From Marivita hallyeonensis (lineage in GTDB: Bacteria > Pseudomonadota > Alphaproteobacteria > Rhodobacterales > Rhodobacteraceae), in contig NZ_FQXC01000002.1 of assembly GCF_900129875.1 (NCBI RefSeq), positions 372,001 through 436,000 on the forward strand: a stretch of 64,000 nt of DNA, given 5' to 3'. Shown piece by piece: positions 51,925-60,758 of the stretch. The notes beneath the pieces are model-generated. The model was given only the letters and a program-made list of their open reading frames with translations, ran no database searches and was not told the DNA's origin. A program made the position numbers and the translations under genes. How positions within the stretch are numbered: position 1 is the first letter of the stretch; every line of letters begins with the position of its first letter.

Positions 51925-52541
51925 GCCATCGCCTCCGTGGTCTGGACAAAAGCCTGGGTTTCCGACAACGCGCCAAACCACCGCGCCAACGCCGCGTAGT
52001 CCTGCAAAAAGTCCTGCGCCGGGGCATACGCAACGAAACCCGCAATCATCGGGGCAAGATGCCAGTCCGCGCGAGTCCATGCCGTTCCATTGAGCACCGC
52101 ACCTTCCGCTGCAATCGCGTCAAGCGCCGCCAAGACCCGTGGGGCTGCCGCCATGCCCTGTGCGATCTGGGACGCATCGCCGACTTCGCCCTCCGATGGT
52201 CGAAACACGGCATGGGCGTAGACCTGCCGGACCAAAGGCCAGTAGGCGTAGCTGTCAGCAATGCTGGCAACCTGCTGCACCCGCGCTGCAACGCGCGATT
52301 CATGTATCTGGTGGCCTGCAAACGCATCGAGATAAGTCAGGATCGCCGCCGTCTCGTAGAGCGTGAAATCGCCGTCCTTCCAGACCGGTACACGCCCGAA
52401 CGGGTGCGGGCCATCCGGTGTGTCAAAGGGGTTCCAGGCCTCCCAATCGTACGCTACCCGGTGATGCGCTGCTGCCATGCGCACCGCGCGGGTGTAGACG
52501 CTGGGCGCGTAACCGATCAGTGTCGGGCGCAGCACCGTCAC
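51921..52541 (-). CDS. Glutathione S-transferase family protein (second)
   Basis: The 206-residue protein is also GST-like: an N-terminal thioredoxin-like part (LIGYAPSVYTRAVRMAAAHH, about 8-27; FGRVPVWKDGDFTLYETAAILTYL, from about 48) and a helical C-domain with WTRADWHLAPMIAGF (about 155-169). It is more divergent than its neighbour, and the usual active-site Ser/Cys is replaced by a YAPSVYTR start where serine 14 is the only candidate. The start is GTG at 52541, overlapping the mccA stop (GTGA). The stop overlaps the first GST. It is inside the liu operon. Confidence 0.86.
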   Translation of the reverse strand: MTVLRPTLIGYAPSVYTRAVRMAAAHHRVAYDWEAWNPFDTPDGPHPFGRVPVWKDGDFTLYETAAILTYLDAFAGHQIHESRVAARVQQVASIADSYAYWPLVRQVYAHAVFRPSEGEVGDASQIAQGMAAAPRVLAALDAIAAEGAVLNGTAWTRADWHLAPMIAGFVAYAPAQDFLQDYAALARWFGALSETQAFVQTTEAMA

Positions 52542-54478
52542 CCGTCTTCCGCCTCCAGCCGGATCAGCGCCGCCCCGGCCTCGACCTGCGCGCCGGCCTC
52601 GGTCATGACCTCTGCCACTGTACCATCGCGCGCGGCCAGCAGCGCGTGCTCCATCTTCATCGCTTCGAGGATCGCAAGGCGATCCCCTTGGGCGACGGTC
52701 TGACCGGCCTTTGCAAAGACCGAGCGTACGAGCCCCGGCATCGGGGCTTCGATCACATCGCTCGATGCGCCAGCGCCTGCCTCTACATCGAGTGGGTCGA
52801 GCCGTCTGACGCAGACCGGATGCGCGCCGAACACCGTCGCGGACGCACCGCTCACATGGACGCGGCGCAGAGGTTGCCCATCGATGCGCCAGCCATTGGC
52901 CCCGAACCGCGCTTCAACGACTTCGCCCCCCACATCCACGTCGATCTCGCCCGGTGCCCGCATTGTCACACGTACCGTGTCGGGGTCTCCGTCGATCTCG
53001 ACCGGGACATCCTGCGCCACCGGAGCCCAGAGTGTGAAGCCGTCGAGCCGCGCGGGCGCGCGCTCGAGGCCGGTCAAAGCCAGGACAGCCTGCGCAATGA
53101 CTGCCGGACCGGCCTCGGGCACCGCCGTCAGCGCGGCCATATCGCGCCCGATCAGGCCGGTATCAACCTCGCCGGTCGAAAACCCCTCGTGCCGCGCCAG
53201 CGCGCCGAGGAAAGCGAGGTTGGTCACAGTTCCCGCCACCTCGGTCTGTGCCAGCCCCTGTCGCAACTTGCGCAGTGCAATGTCGCGAGTGGTGCCGTGC
53301 ACGATGACCTTGGCGATCATCGGGTCGTAATGCGGTGAGATCACATCGCCCGTTCGGACGCCCGTGTCGGCCCGCACATCCGGTGGAAAGACCAGATGTT
53401 GAAGTCGCCCGGTGGCGGGCAGAAACCCTGCGGGGACATCTTCTGCATAAAGCCGCGCCTCGAACGCGTGACCGGTGATCGACAGATCCTTTTGCGCGCA
53501 TGGCAAAGGCGCACCCGCCGCCACGCGCAACTGCCATTCCACCAGATCAACGCCAGTGATCAATTCGGTCACCGGGTGTTCGACCTGCAAGCGCGTGTTC
53601 ATCTCCATGAACCAGAACCCATCGGGGCGCAGCCCGTCGGAGCCGTCGACGATGAATTCTACGGTGCCCGCACCCTTATACCCGATTGCCTCGGCCGCAC
53701 GGACCGCCGCCTGCCCCATCGCCTGACGCATCTCCTCGGTCATGCCCGGCGCTGGCGCTTCCTCGATCACTTTCTGGTGCCGCCGCTGCAGCGAGCAGTC
53801 GCGCTCGAACAAGTGCACGGCGCGGTCTCCATCGCCAAACACTTGCACCTCGATATGGCGCGGGCTGGTGATGAATCTCTCAATGAGCACGGCATCGTTG
53901 CCAAACGCGCCGCGCGCTTCGGCCTTGGCGCTTTCCAGGCCGCTGACGAAATCCTCGGCCCTCTCGACCAGCCGCATACCTTTACCGCCGCCGCCCGCGA
54001 CGGCCTTGATGAGCACCGGATAGCCAATGGCCTCCGCCTCGACCTCCAGATGGCCGGGCTCCTGATCCTCGCCATGGTAGCCTGGCACCACCGGCACTCC
54101 AGCCTCTGCCATCAGCGCCTTGGCCGCGTCCTTCAGCCCCATCGCACGGATCGCCTTGGCGGACGGGCCGATGAAGACCAGACCCGCCGCCTCGACCGCA
54201 TCGACGAAATCCGGGTTTTCGGACAGGAACCCGTAGCCCGGATGGATCGCTTGCGCACCGGTCTTGCGGGCGGCATCGATAATCGCGTCGCCGCGCAGGT
54301 AACTCTCCGCCGGGGTCGCGCCGCCCAAGGACACGGCAACATCCGCCATCTCCACATGGCGCGCCTGCCCGTCCACGTCGGAATGCACCGCCACGGTACG
54401 CACGCCGAGTCGACGGCAGGTATCAATCACGCGACAGGCGATTTCGCCCCGATTGGCTATGAGGATGGTGTCAAACAT
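52538..54478 (-). CDS. Methylcrotonyl-CoA carboxylase biotin-containing alpha subunit
   Basis: This biotin carboxylase plus carrier subunit activates CO2 for carboxylation of 3-methylcrotonyl-CoA. The 646 residues hold the biotin carboxylase N-domain (FDTILIANRGEIACRV, 2-17), the ATP-grasp glycine-rich loop (KAVAGGGGKGMRLVE, about 155-169), the catalytic EMNTRLQVEHPVTE (about 287-300), and a C-terminal biotinyl domain with EAMKMEHALL in which Lys608 is the biotin site. ATG at 54478 has GGAGGG 6 bases upstream; the in-frame ATG at 54484 directly abuts it. Leucine context indicates MCC rather than propionyl-CoA carboxylase. BirA in the same window would add the biotin. Confidence 0.93.
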   Translation of the reverse strand: MFDTILIANRGEIACRVIDTCRRLGVRTVAVHSDVDGQARHVEMADVAVSLGGATPAESYLRGDAIIDAARKTGAQAIHPGYGFLSENPDFVDAVEAAGLVFIGPSAKAIRAMGLKDAAKALMAEAGVPVVPGYHGEDQEPGHLEVEAEAIGYPVLIKAVAGGGGKGMRLVERAEDFVSGLESAKAEARGAFGNDAVLIERFITSPRHIEVQVFGDGDRAVHLFERDCSLQRRHQKVIEEAPAPGMTEEMRQAMGQAAVRAAEAIGYKGAGTVEFIVDGSDGLRPDGFWFMEMNTRLQVEHPVTELITGVDLVEWQLRVAAGAPLPCAQKDLSITGHAFEARLYAEDVPAGFLPATGRLQHLVFPPDVRADTGVRTGDVISPHYDPMIAKVIVHGTTRDIALRKLRQGLAQTEVAGTVTNLAFLGALARHEGFSTGEVDTGLIGRDMAALTAVPEAGPAVIAQAVLALTGLERAPARLDGFTLWAPVAQDVPVEIDGDPDTVRVTMRAPGEIDVDVGGEVVEARFGANGWRIDGQPLRRVHVSGASATVFGAHPVCVRRLDPLDVEAGAGASSDVIEAPMPGLVRSVFAKAGQTVAQGDRLAILEAMKMEHALLAARDGTVAEVMTEAGAQVEAGAALIRLEAEDG

Positions 54479-54490
54479 CGCCATCCCTCC

Positions 54491-56092
54491 TCACATCCGG
54501 AACACGCCAAAGCGCGTGTCTTCGATGGGTGCATTCAATGCGGCCTCCAGCGACAGTGAAAGAACAGCCCGTGTCTTGCGTGGATCGATGATGCCATCGT
54601 CCCAAAGCCGGGCCGAGGCATAGAGCGGGTGCGACTGCTCCTCGAACATGTCGATGGTCGGCTGCTTGAATGCGGCCTCGTCCTCTGTCGACCACGTGCC
54701 GCCGCCGCGTTCGATGGCGTCGCGCTTCACGGTTGCCAGCACACCCGCCGCCTGCGCGCCGCCCATGACGGAGATGCGACTGTTCGGCCATGTCCAGAGA
54801 AAGCGCGGCTGGTAGGCGCGGCCCGCCATCCCGTAATTGCCTGCCCCGAACGATCCGCCCACCAGCATTGTGATCTTCGGGACCGAAGTACAGGCCACCG
54901 CCGTCACCATCTTGGCGCCGTGCCGTGCGATACCTTCGTTCTCGTATTTCCGGCCCACCATGAAGCCGGTGATGTTCTGCAAAAATACCAGAGGGATCTT
55001 GCGTTGAGAGCACAGCTCGACGAAATGTGCGCCTTTTTGCGCCGCCTCTGAGAAGAGCACGCCATTGTTGGCGACGATCCCGACCGGCCAGCCATCGACA
55101 TGGGCAAAGCCGGTAACAAGCGTCTCGCCAAAGCGCGGTTTGAACTCGTCGAAATAGGAGCCATCCACCACGCGCGCGATCACCTCCCGGATGTCGTAAG
55201 GCGTGCGCAGATCGCCCGGGACGACGCCGAAGATCTCGTCCGGATCATAGGCCGGGTCCTCCGCTGCCTGACGTAGACTGGACGTCCGTCCGGCACCCAA
55301 CGACCCCACCGCCCGCCGGGCCAAAGCCAGCGCGTGCGCATCGTCCTCCGCCAGGTAGTCCGCCACACCGGATAGTCGCGTGTGCACGTCACCCCCGCCG
55401 AGGTCTTCGGCGGTCACGACTTCGCCGGTTGCCGCCTTCACCAAAGGCGGCCCGGCGAGGAAGATCGTACCCTGCTCTTTCACGATGATCGTCACGTCCG
55501 ACATCGCGGGCACATAGGCTCCGCCTGCCGTGCAAGAGCCCATGACCACCGCGATCTGCGCGATGCCCTTGGCGCTCATCCGCGCCTGATTGTAGAAAAT
55601 ACGCCCGAAATGGTCGCGGTCGGGGAAGACCTCGTCCTGATTGGGCAGGTTCGCACCACCGCTATCGACAAGATAGATGCAGGGCAGATGATTTTCCTCG
55701 GCAATCTCTTGCGCGCGGAGGTGTTTCTTGACCGTCATCGGGTAATAGGTGCCGCCCTTCACAGTGGCATCGTTGCACACCACCATGACTTGTCGGCCCT
55801 TCACCCGGCCTACGCCAGCAATAGCTCCGGCGCACGGCGCAGCCCCGTCATACATCCCATGCGCCGCCGTCGCGCCAACCTCCAGAAACGGCGAGCCGGG
55901 GTCGAGCAGGTTCGCCACCCGGTCGCGCGGCAGCATCTTGCCCCGTGAGACATGCCGGTCGCGCGCCTTTTCACCGCCCCCGGCCGCGGCACGCTCCGCC
56001 ACCTCTTGCACGACGCGCAGCGCATCGAGGTGTGCCGCTTCATTGGTCTTGAACTGCTCTGAAGACGCTATGGCCTGTGATCGTAGTTTCAT
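54491..56092 (-). CDS. Methylcrotonyl-CoA carboxylase carboxyltransferase beta subunit
   Basis: MCC-beta transfers CO2 from biotin to 3-methylcrotonyl-CoA. The 533-residue protein shows the conserved [27 protein letters not shown] start (from about 42; key words RGKMLPRDR), [23 protein letters not shown] (from about 105), [15 protein letters not shown] (about 185-199) and [23 protein letters not shown] (from about 416), all family marks. The length matches MCC-beta. It lies directly before mccA (12 bp), forming the two-subunit enzyme. Confidence 0.95.
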   Translation of the reverse strand: MKLRSQAIASSEQFKTNEAAHLDALRVVQEVAERAAAGGGEKARDRHVSRGKMLPRDRVANLLDPGSPFLEVGATAAHGMYDGAAPCAGAIAGVGRVKGRQVMVVCNDATVKGGTYYPMTVKKHLRAQEIAEENHLPCIYLVDSGGANLPNQDEVFPDRDHFGRIFYNQARMSAKGIAQIAVVMGSCTAGGAYVPAMSDVTIIVKEQGTIFLAGPPLVKAATGEVVTAEDLGGGDVHTRLSGVADYLAEDDAHALALARRAVGSLGAGRTSSLRQAAEDPAYDPDEIFGVVPGDLRTPYDIREVIARVVDGSYFDEFKPRFGETLVTGFAHVDGWPVGIVANNGVLFSEAAQKGAHFVELCSQRKIPLVFLQNITGFMVGRKYENEGIARHGAKMVTAVACTSVPKITMLVGGSFGAGNYGMAGRAYQPRFLWTWPNSRISVMGGAQAAGVLATVKRDAIERGGGTWSTEDEAAFKQPTIDMFEEQSHPLYASARLWDDGIIDPRKTRAVLSLSLEAALNAPIEDTRFGVFRM

Positions 56093-56093
56093 C

Positions 56094-56582
56094 TCATTGC
56101 CCCCGCATGTCGCGCAAATCGATCGCGCGCTGTGCCGTCATTGTCAGGTGGCAATTCGCGGCAACGATGGTGCGGATCGTGCCGCCCTTCCAGATCGCGT
56201 AGCGGGCCGCGCAATCGGCATCCCGAAACGCGATCCACGCGCGCTGCGCATCCCGCAAGCTGTCGGTGCGGTCCATGACCGGTGACAGACCCTCTGCATC
56301 GGCCATGGCGTTCAATTCCTGCGTAACCACGTATTGCTCATTCAGGATCGCATCCCATTCGGCTGTCTCCGCCTGTATGCAAGCGGAAATCCCGATGGTC
56401 GTCGCTCCGCCCGGGCGTTCCTGACACAGGCCAGACGCTTGTCCCAGACAAGGTGGGTAAAGCGCTCCAATCCCCGTATTTTCAAAGCAGTTCCGCACGA
56501 TCTGTGGATCGATCCGCATGTCCTGTGCAACGGCGGGCAGCGGCATGCAGATGAGCCATATCGACGTCATTATCTTCTTCAT
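56094..56582 (-). CDS. LprI-type (DUF1311) secreted protein in the liu operon
   Basis: The 162-residue protein starts with a signal peptide ([19 protein letters not shown], cut before QDMRID). The mature part has paired cysteines ([23 protein letters not shown] and the [18 protein letters not shown] segment) and the family's C-terminal [17 protein letters not shown] stretch (about 119-135), typical of lysozyme-inhibitor LprI/DUF1311 proteins. It should be periplasmic. The ATG overlaps the acyl-CoA synthetase stop (ATGA) and ends 1 bp before mccB. It is a passenger in the liu operon; no link with leucine metabolism is known. Confidence 0.87.
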   Translation of the reverse strand: MKKIMTSIWLICMPLPAVAQDMRIDPQIVRNCFENTGIGALYPPCLGQASGLCQERPGGATTIGISACIQAETAEWDAILNEQYVVTQELNAMADAEGLSPVMDRTDSLRDAQRAWIAFRDADCAARYAIWKGGTIRTIVAANCHLTMTAQRAIDLRDMRGQ

Positions 56583-58141
56583 GGCCGCCCTTCCTTGATG
56601 GCGCGTGCCTTCAGGTCTTTGCGGATCACCTTTCCCGTGACGGTCATTGGCAGCTCATCCAGGAACTCGATCTCTCTTGGATATGAATAGCTTGCCAGGC
56701 GATCCTTAACCCATGCCTGAAGATCGGCTTCCGACACGTCGGAGCCTGCCTTGCGCACGACATACGCCTTCACGATCTCGGTCCGCAGCGCGTCAGGCTT
56801 GCCCACAACGCCGCAGGTGGCGACATCTGGATGGGTCAGCAGGCAATCCTCGATCTCGGCCGGGCCGATGCGGTAGCCGGAGGAGGTGATGACATCGTCC
56901 TCCCGTCCAACAAAGCGGATCGTGTCGCCCTCTTTGACACCGCGATCCCCGGTGAGCATCCAGTCGCCACGGAACTTGGCCTTCGTGGCGTCCGGTTTCC
57001 GCCAGTATTCCAGCATCATCGACGCCGATCCCCGCCGCACCGCGATATCGCCCTCACCTTCGCAGGGCAGTCCGTCGGGTCCGATCACAGCAACCGGATG
57101 CCCTGGCACTGCACGCCCCATCGCGCCGGGAACCGGATCAAAAGACGCGGCACAGGACGACACGATCATGTTGCATTCGGTCTGTCCGTAGAATTCGTTG
57201 ATCGTGGTCCCGAAGGCATCGCGGCCCCATGCGAGCATTTCAGCGCCGAGCGGTTCGCCGCCGCTTGCGACGGATCGCAGGCCATCGATCCTGGCATCCG
57301 CCGCCTTGAGCATCCGCAGCGCGGTCGGCGGGAAGAAGACGTTGCGCACGCCCGCGGTCGCGCAGATGCGCTGGCACTCTTCGACTGAGAACTTCTGCAT
57401 CCGCGCCGCAACTACCGGCACGCCCAGCGCAAGCCCCGGCATCAACACGTCAAACAACCCACCGATCCAGGCCCAATCGGCAGGCGTCCAGATCACATCG
57501 CCCTCTTGCCCGAGGAAATCGTGGCTCATCTCGACCCCCGGCAGATGGCCGGTCAGCACCCGATGCCCGTGCAGCGCGCCTTTGGGTTTTCCCGTGGTGC
57601 CGGACGTGTAAATCAGACAGGCCGCATCGTCGGGTCCGGTTTCGACCATGGCACGTGTGCCGCCTGACGCACCCAGATCGCTTCGCGTGATCGTGGCGAC
57701 ACCCAGTCCGGCCAGTTGCACGACGCCTTCAAGGTCAGTGACCACAACGCCCAGATCCGCGTCATCGATCCGGGTTTTCAAGGCGTCGGTCCGGAACAGT
57801 TTGAAGAGCGGAACCGAGATCGCGCCCAACCGCCACGCTGCGATATGGGCGGCGGCACAGAGCGGCGATTGCGACAGGAGCACGCCGACGCGGTCCCCCT
57901 TCATCACCCCGCGCTCGATCAGGGCGGTCTCCACCTGCCGCGAGCGATACCAGAGATCGCCATACGTCACGCGCCGCGTATGCTCCGGCGTCACCTCGAT
58001 CAAGGCGACACGGTCCGGCTCCGTCACGGCCCAGCCATCGCAGACCTGCTGCGCCATGTTCAGGATCGGCGGCAAATCCCAGTCGAACCGCTTGCAGAGC
58101 GCCTCGTAGGACGCAGGCTTGAGCATCGGGCGCGTCGTCAT
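56579..58141 (-). CDS. AMP-dependent acyl-CoA synthetase in the liu operon
   Basis: The 520-residue adenylate-forming enzyme has the P-loop-like LIYTSGTTGKPKGALHGH (about 176-193), the adenylate motif FYGQTECNM (about 320-328), the GDRGVKEGDTIRFVGREDDVITSSGYRIGPAEIE hinge (from about 406), and the catalytic lysine in MTVTGKVIRKDLK (about 500-512). It activates a carboxylic acid to its CoA ester. In this operon the substrate may be acetoacetate, isovalerate or a related short acid, but this is inference. It lies between a 99-residue membrane protein and the LprI gene, with 4-bp overlaps on both sides. Confidence 0.91.
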   Translation of the reverse strand: MTTRPMLKPASYEALCKRFDWDLPPILNMAQQVCDGWAVTEPDRVALIEVTPEHTRRVTYGDLWYRSRQVETALIERGVMKGDRVGVLLSQSPLCAAAHIAAWRLGAISVPLFKLFRTDALKTRIDDADLGVVVTDLEGVVQLAGLGVATITRSDLGASGGTRAMVETGPDDAACLIYTSGTTGKPKGALHGHRVLTGHLPGVEMSHDFLGQEGDVIWTPADWAWIGGLFDVLMPGLALGVPVVAARMQKFSVEECQRICATAGVRNVFFPPTALRMLKAADARIDGLRSVASGGEPLGAEMLAWGRDAFGTTINEFYGQTECNMIVSSCAASFDPVPGAMGRAVPGHPVAVIGPDGLPCEGEGDIAVRRGSASMMLEYWRKPDATKAKFRGDWMLTGDRGVKEGDTIRFVGREDDVITSSGYRIGPAEIEDCLLTHPDVATCGVVGKPDALRTEIVKAYVVRKAGSDVSEADLQAWVKDRLASYSYPREIEFLDELPMTVTGKVIRKDLKARAIKEGRP

Positions 58142-58437
58142 ATCGACGGCCTTTGGCTGGCTGCATCGGTGGAAATCAGAGCCCCGAAGCGGTTCACGTG
58201 GTAGGAGATGCTACCGCAGCGCACGGTGATCCACGCGCCGTCCACCTGGCCCGCCAACCCGACACAATCTCCAACGCGCGCCTCGGGTCCGCCGTCCTGC
58301 GTCAGATAGCGATTTGCGTAGGCATTGATCACGTCGGTCTCCGTTATCGTGGCGGCGATCCATCCGTAGCGGAACGCCAGCAAAGCGCCAACGAGCGTGA
58401 CAAGGCCAAGCGGCACAAACCACGCCCAGCGCGGCAT
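58138..58437 (-). CDS. Hypothetical protein with one N-terminal membrane helix
   Basis: The 99-residue protein has a hydrophobic helix at about residues 4-22 (WAWFVPLGLVTLVGALLAF) and a small soluble domain with two cysteines (VGDCVGLA and TVRCGSISYHVN), which may be periplasmic and disulfide-linked. No family is recognised. The ATG at 58437 shares its base with the ivd stop (TGATG); a GTG at 58440 is an alternative. It overlaps the acyl-CoA synthetase gene by 4 bp, so it is fully embedded in the liu operon. Confidence 0.75.
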   Translation of the reverse strand: MPRWAWFVPLGLVTLVGALLAFRYGWIAATITETDVINAYANRYLTQDGGPEARVGDCVGLAGQVDGAWITVRCGSISYHVNRFGALISTDAASQRPSI

Positions 58438-59600
58438 CACCGCATCGCCGCCATCATTTCCCGTCCCACCAGCATCCGCCGGATCTCGGACGTGCCTGCG
58501 CCGATCTCCATCAGTTTGGCGTCGCGGAAGATGCGGCTCACCGGCGCGTCAGACAGGAAGCCCGCGCCACCCATCGCCTGCACCGCCTGATGCGCCTGTT
58601 TCATCGCTTCTTCGCTCGCATAGAGACAGCAGGCCGCGGCGTCCTGCCGGGTCACGTCACCCCGGTCACAGGCCTTGGCAACCTCATAGACATACGCGCG
58701 AGCCGAGTTCATCGCGGTATACATATCCGCCATTTTGCCCTGCATCAGTTGGAAATTGCCAATCGGCTGACCGAATTGCTTGCGTTCGGCCATGTACGGC
58801 ATGATTTCGTCCAGACAGGCGGCCATGATGCCAAGGCCAATACCGGCCAACACGACGCGCTCATAGTCCAGGCCGGACATCAGCACGCGGACACCCTTGC
58901 CCTCTTCGCCCAACACGTTCTCGAACGGCACTTCTACGTCCTCGAATACGAGCTCTGCCGTGTTCGATCCACGCATGCCAAGCTTGTCGAAATGCGGGCT
59001 GGTCGAGAAGCCTTTGAATGTCTTTTCGATCAGGAACGCTGTGATCCCCTTGGACCCGGCGTCAGCGTCGGTCTTTGCATAAACCACCAGCGTGTCCGCA
59101 TCCGGGCCGTTGGTGATCCAGTATTTGCTGCCGTTCAGACGGTAGTGATCGTTGCGCTTTTCCGCGCGCAATTTCATCGACACGACGTCCGATCCCGCCC
59201 CGGGTTCCGACATCGCCAGCGCGCCGACATGCTCACCCGATATTAGCTTCGGCAGGTAAGTCGCTTTCTGGTCTTCGTTGCCGTTCAACTTGATCTGGTT
59301 CACGCAAAGATTGGAATGCGCGCCGTAGGACAGGGAAACCGACGCGGACGCGCGGGCAATCTCCTCAATGGCAACGGTATGCGCGAGATAGGACATGCCC
59401 GCCCCGCCATACTCTTCATCCACCGTGATGCCCAAAAGGCCGAGCTCGCCCATCTCGGTCCAGAGCTCGGATGGGAAGGCGTTCGAGCGGTCGATCTCCG
59501 CCGCCATCGGCTTCACGCGCTCCTGCGCCCAGCGATGCACCATCTCGCGCAGGGCGTTAACGTCTTCCCCAAGATCAAACTGCATGGTCGCGTTGAACAT
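58437..59600 (-). CDS. ivd: Isovaleryl-CoA dehydrogenase
   Basis: This FAD enzyme oxidises isovaleryl-CoA to 3-methylcrotonyl-CoA, the first committed step of the liu pathway. The 387 residues contain [16 protein letters not shown] (about 127-142), [18 protein letters not shown] (about 160-177) and the segment [12 protein letters not shown] (about 242-253), where Glu247 corresponds to the active-site Glu placed in this helix in isovaleryl-CoA dehydrogenases; most other acyl-CoA dehydrogenases carry it later in the sequence. The start at 59600 has GGGGAGAGG upstream; the extension to 59639 overlaps the operator. It is the first gene of the operon. Confidence 0.95.
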   Translation of the reverse strand: MFNATMQFDLGEDVNALREMVHRWAQERVKPMAAEIDRSNAFPSELWTEMGELGLLGITVDEEYGGAGMSYLAHTVAIEEIARASASVSLSYGAHSNLCVNQIKLNGNEDQKATYLPKLISGEHVGALAMSEPGAGSDVVSMKLRAEKRNDHYRLNGSKYWITNGPDADTLVVYAKTDADAGSKGITAFLIEKTFKGFSTSPHFDKLGMRGSNTAELVFEDVEVPFENVLGEEGKGVRVLMSGLDYERVVLAGIGLGIMAACLDEIMPYMAERKQFGQPIGNFQLMQGKMADMYTAMNSARAYVYEVAKACDRGDVTRQDAAACCLYASEEAMKQAHQAVQAMGGAGFLSDAPVSRIFRDAKLMEIGAGTSEIRRMLVGREMMAAMR

Positions 59601-59623
59601 GCGCCTCTCCCCAAAGCGATTTA

Positions 59624-59639
59624 TTGAACACTTGTTCAA
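59624..59639. promoter_or_regulatory. Palindromic operator in front of ivd
   Basis: TTGAACA-CT-TGTTCAA is a perfect 7-2-7 inverted repeat. It starts right after the -10 box and covers the expected transcription start (about 59633), the position of a repressor site. TetR-type regulators of fatty-acid and branched-chain acyl-CoA genes use palindromes of this size. No regulator gene is in the window. Confidence 0.72.
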
Positions 59640-59669
59640 ATCTTAGTGGAAGTCATCCTCTCAGGTCAA
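59640..59669 (-). promoter_or_regulatory. Promoter of the liu operon
   Basis: On the - strand TTGACC (59669-59664, five of six consensus bases) and TAAGAT (59645-59640, four of six) are 18 bases apart. Transcription should start near 59633 with a leader of about 33 nt to the ivd start. Confidence 0.65.
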
Positions 59670-59738
59670 GCGCAAGGAACCTGTGGTGGCCGCCCGCGTT
59701 GGTGTCGCGAACGAGATCAATATGCGAAAGGGCATAAC

Positions 59739-60209
59739 ATGACCGCCGACATGACCGACACATTCTGGAATAGACTGAGCAAAATCCGCGCGGTGATGCT
59801 CGACGCGGGCACCGGAAGCCCCGTTCCAATGGCCCCGATCGCGCGCCAGGAGGACGGCGCAATCTGGTTCATCACCTCTTCCGACCACGACACATTTCAA
59901 GCGTCCAAAAACGGCGCTGCCTCTGACATCTACCTGTGCGATTCGTCCGGTCATATGTACGGAACGGTCAAGGGAACGTTGTCGGCTTCTGACGACACAG
60001 ACAAACTGGACGAGCTGTGGACGCCGATGGCCGCCGCCTGGTTCAAGAACGGGCGCGAGGATGACTCGGTACGTCTGATGAAATACACTCCGCGGGAAGC
60101 CGAGGTGTGGGTGACCGATGGCACCGTCAAATATCTGTTTGAGACGATCAAGGCGAACGTGACCGACGACACGCCCGATACCGGAGATTACGGCGTCATT
60201 CATTTCTAA
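59739..60209 (+). CDS. Pyridoxamine 5'-phosphate oxidase-like stress protein
   Basis: The 156-residue protein has the flavin-reductase-like split-barrel of the general-stress PPOX group: FWNRLSKIRAVMLDAG (about 8-23), a PMAPIARQEDGAIWFITSSDHDTFQAS core (from about 28), and VWVTDGTVKYLFETIKANVTD near the end. It may bind FMN or F420-like cofactor, but the family's role is poorly known. ATG at 59739 has AAAGGG 7 bases upstream; longer frames from 59646 lack support. It is divergent from ivd and ends 9 bases before creA, so these two form an operon. Confidence 0.85.
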   Translation: MTADMTDTFWNRLSKIRAVMLDAGTGSPVPMAPIARQEDGAIWFITSSDHDTFQASKNGAASDIYLCDSSGHMYGTVKGTLSASDDTDKLDELWTPMAAAWFKNGREDDSVRLMKYTPREAEVWVTDGTVKYLFETIKANVTDDTPDTGDYGVIHF

Positions 60210-60218
60210 GGAGTGTCC

Positions 60219-60674
60219 ATGAAACGATTTGGGATCGCCGGCCTTTTGGGCCTGATCGCAGCGACATCGGCTAACGCTGAGCAGGTCGGCGAGGTTGGGG
60301 TCGATTGGGTCGGTAACGACATCATAATCGAAGCCATCGCGGATCCGGATGTGGCGGGCGTGACTTGCCACATCGCGTATTTCGAGCGCGGCATCATCGA
60401 CCGTCTGAGCAAGGGCAACTGGTTCGAAGACCCGTCGAATGCATCAATCGCGTGCCGTCAGACGGGTCCGATCACGATCGGCAATATCGACCGGAGCGAC
60501 AGCGGCGAAGACGTGTTCCGGACGTCCCGGTCTATTATCCTCAAGTCATTGCGCGTCAAACGTATCTTCGATGAGGCCAATCAGACGCTGATCTATATCG
60601 CTCATGCGGCGGAATTGACCGATGGGTCGGCCAAAGTGTCGATGTCGACCGTACCGCTTTATGGATCAGACTGA
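60219..60674 (+). CDS. creA: CreA-family periplasmic protein
   Basis: The 151-residue protein has a signal peptide (MKRFGIAGLLGLIAATSANA, cut before EQVGEV) and the CreA fold with VDWVGNDIIIEAIADPDVAGVTCHIAYFERG as its start (from about 28; two later cysteines, VTCHI and SIACRQ, may pair), then ISIGNIDR-like ITIGNIDRSDSGEDVF (about 88-103) and MSTVPLYG at the end. CreA family function is unknown. AAGGAG at 60208-60213 lies 5 bases before ATG 60219. It follows the PPOX gene. Confidence 0.9.
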   Translation: MKRFGIAGLLGLIAATSANAEQVGEVGVDWVGNDIIIEAIADPDVAGVTCHIAYFERGIIDRLSKGNWFEDPSNASIACRQTGPITIGNIDRSDSGEDVFRTSRSIILKSLRVKRIFDEANQTLIYIAHAAELTDGSAKVSMSTVPLYGSD

Positions 60675-60712
60675 CGCCTGTCGTTGTATTGATCCGAAGT
60701 ATACTCGTCTGA

Positions 60713-60739
60713 AACTCCTCGGGTCTTGCCCGAGGAGTT
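60713..60739. terminator. Hairpin between convergent creA and gph genes
   Basis: A perfect 11-bp inverted repeat (AACTCCTCGGG at 60713-60723, CCCGAGGAGTT at 60729-60739) closes a five-base loop. There is no clear T-run on either strand, so it may act as a bidirectional transcript end or RNA barrier. Confidence 0.6.
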
Positions 60740-60758
60740 CGGCTTTAGGCCCGACACC

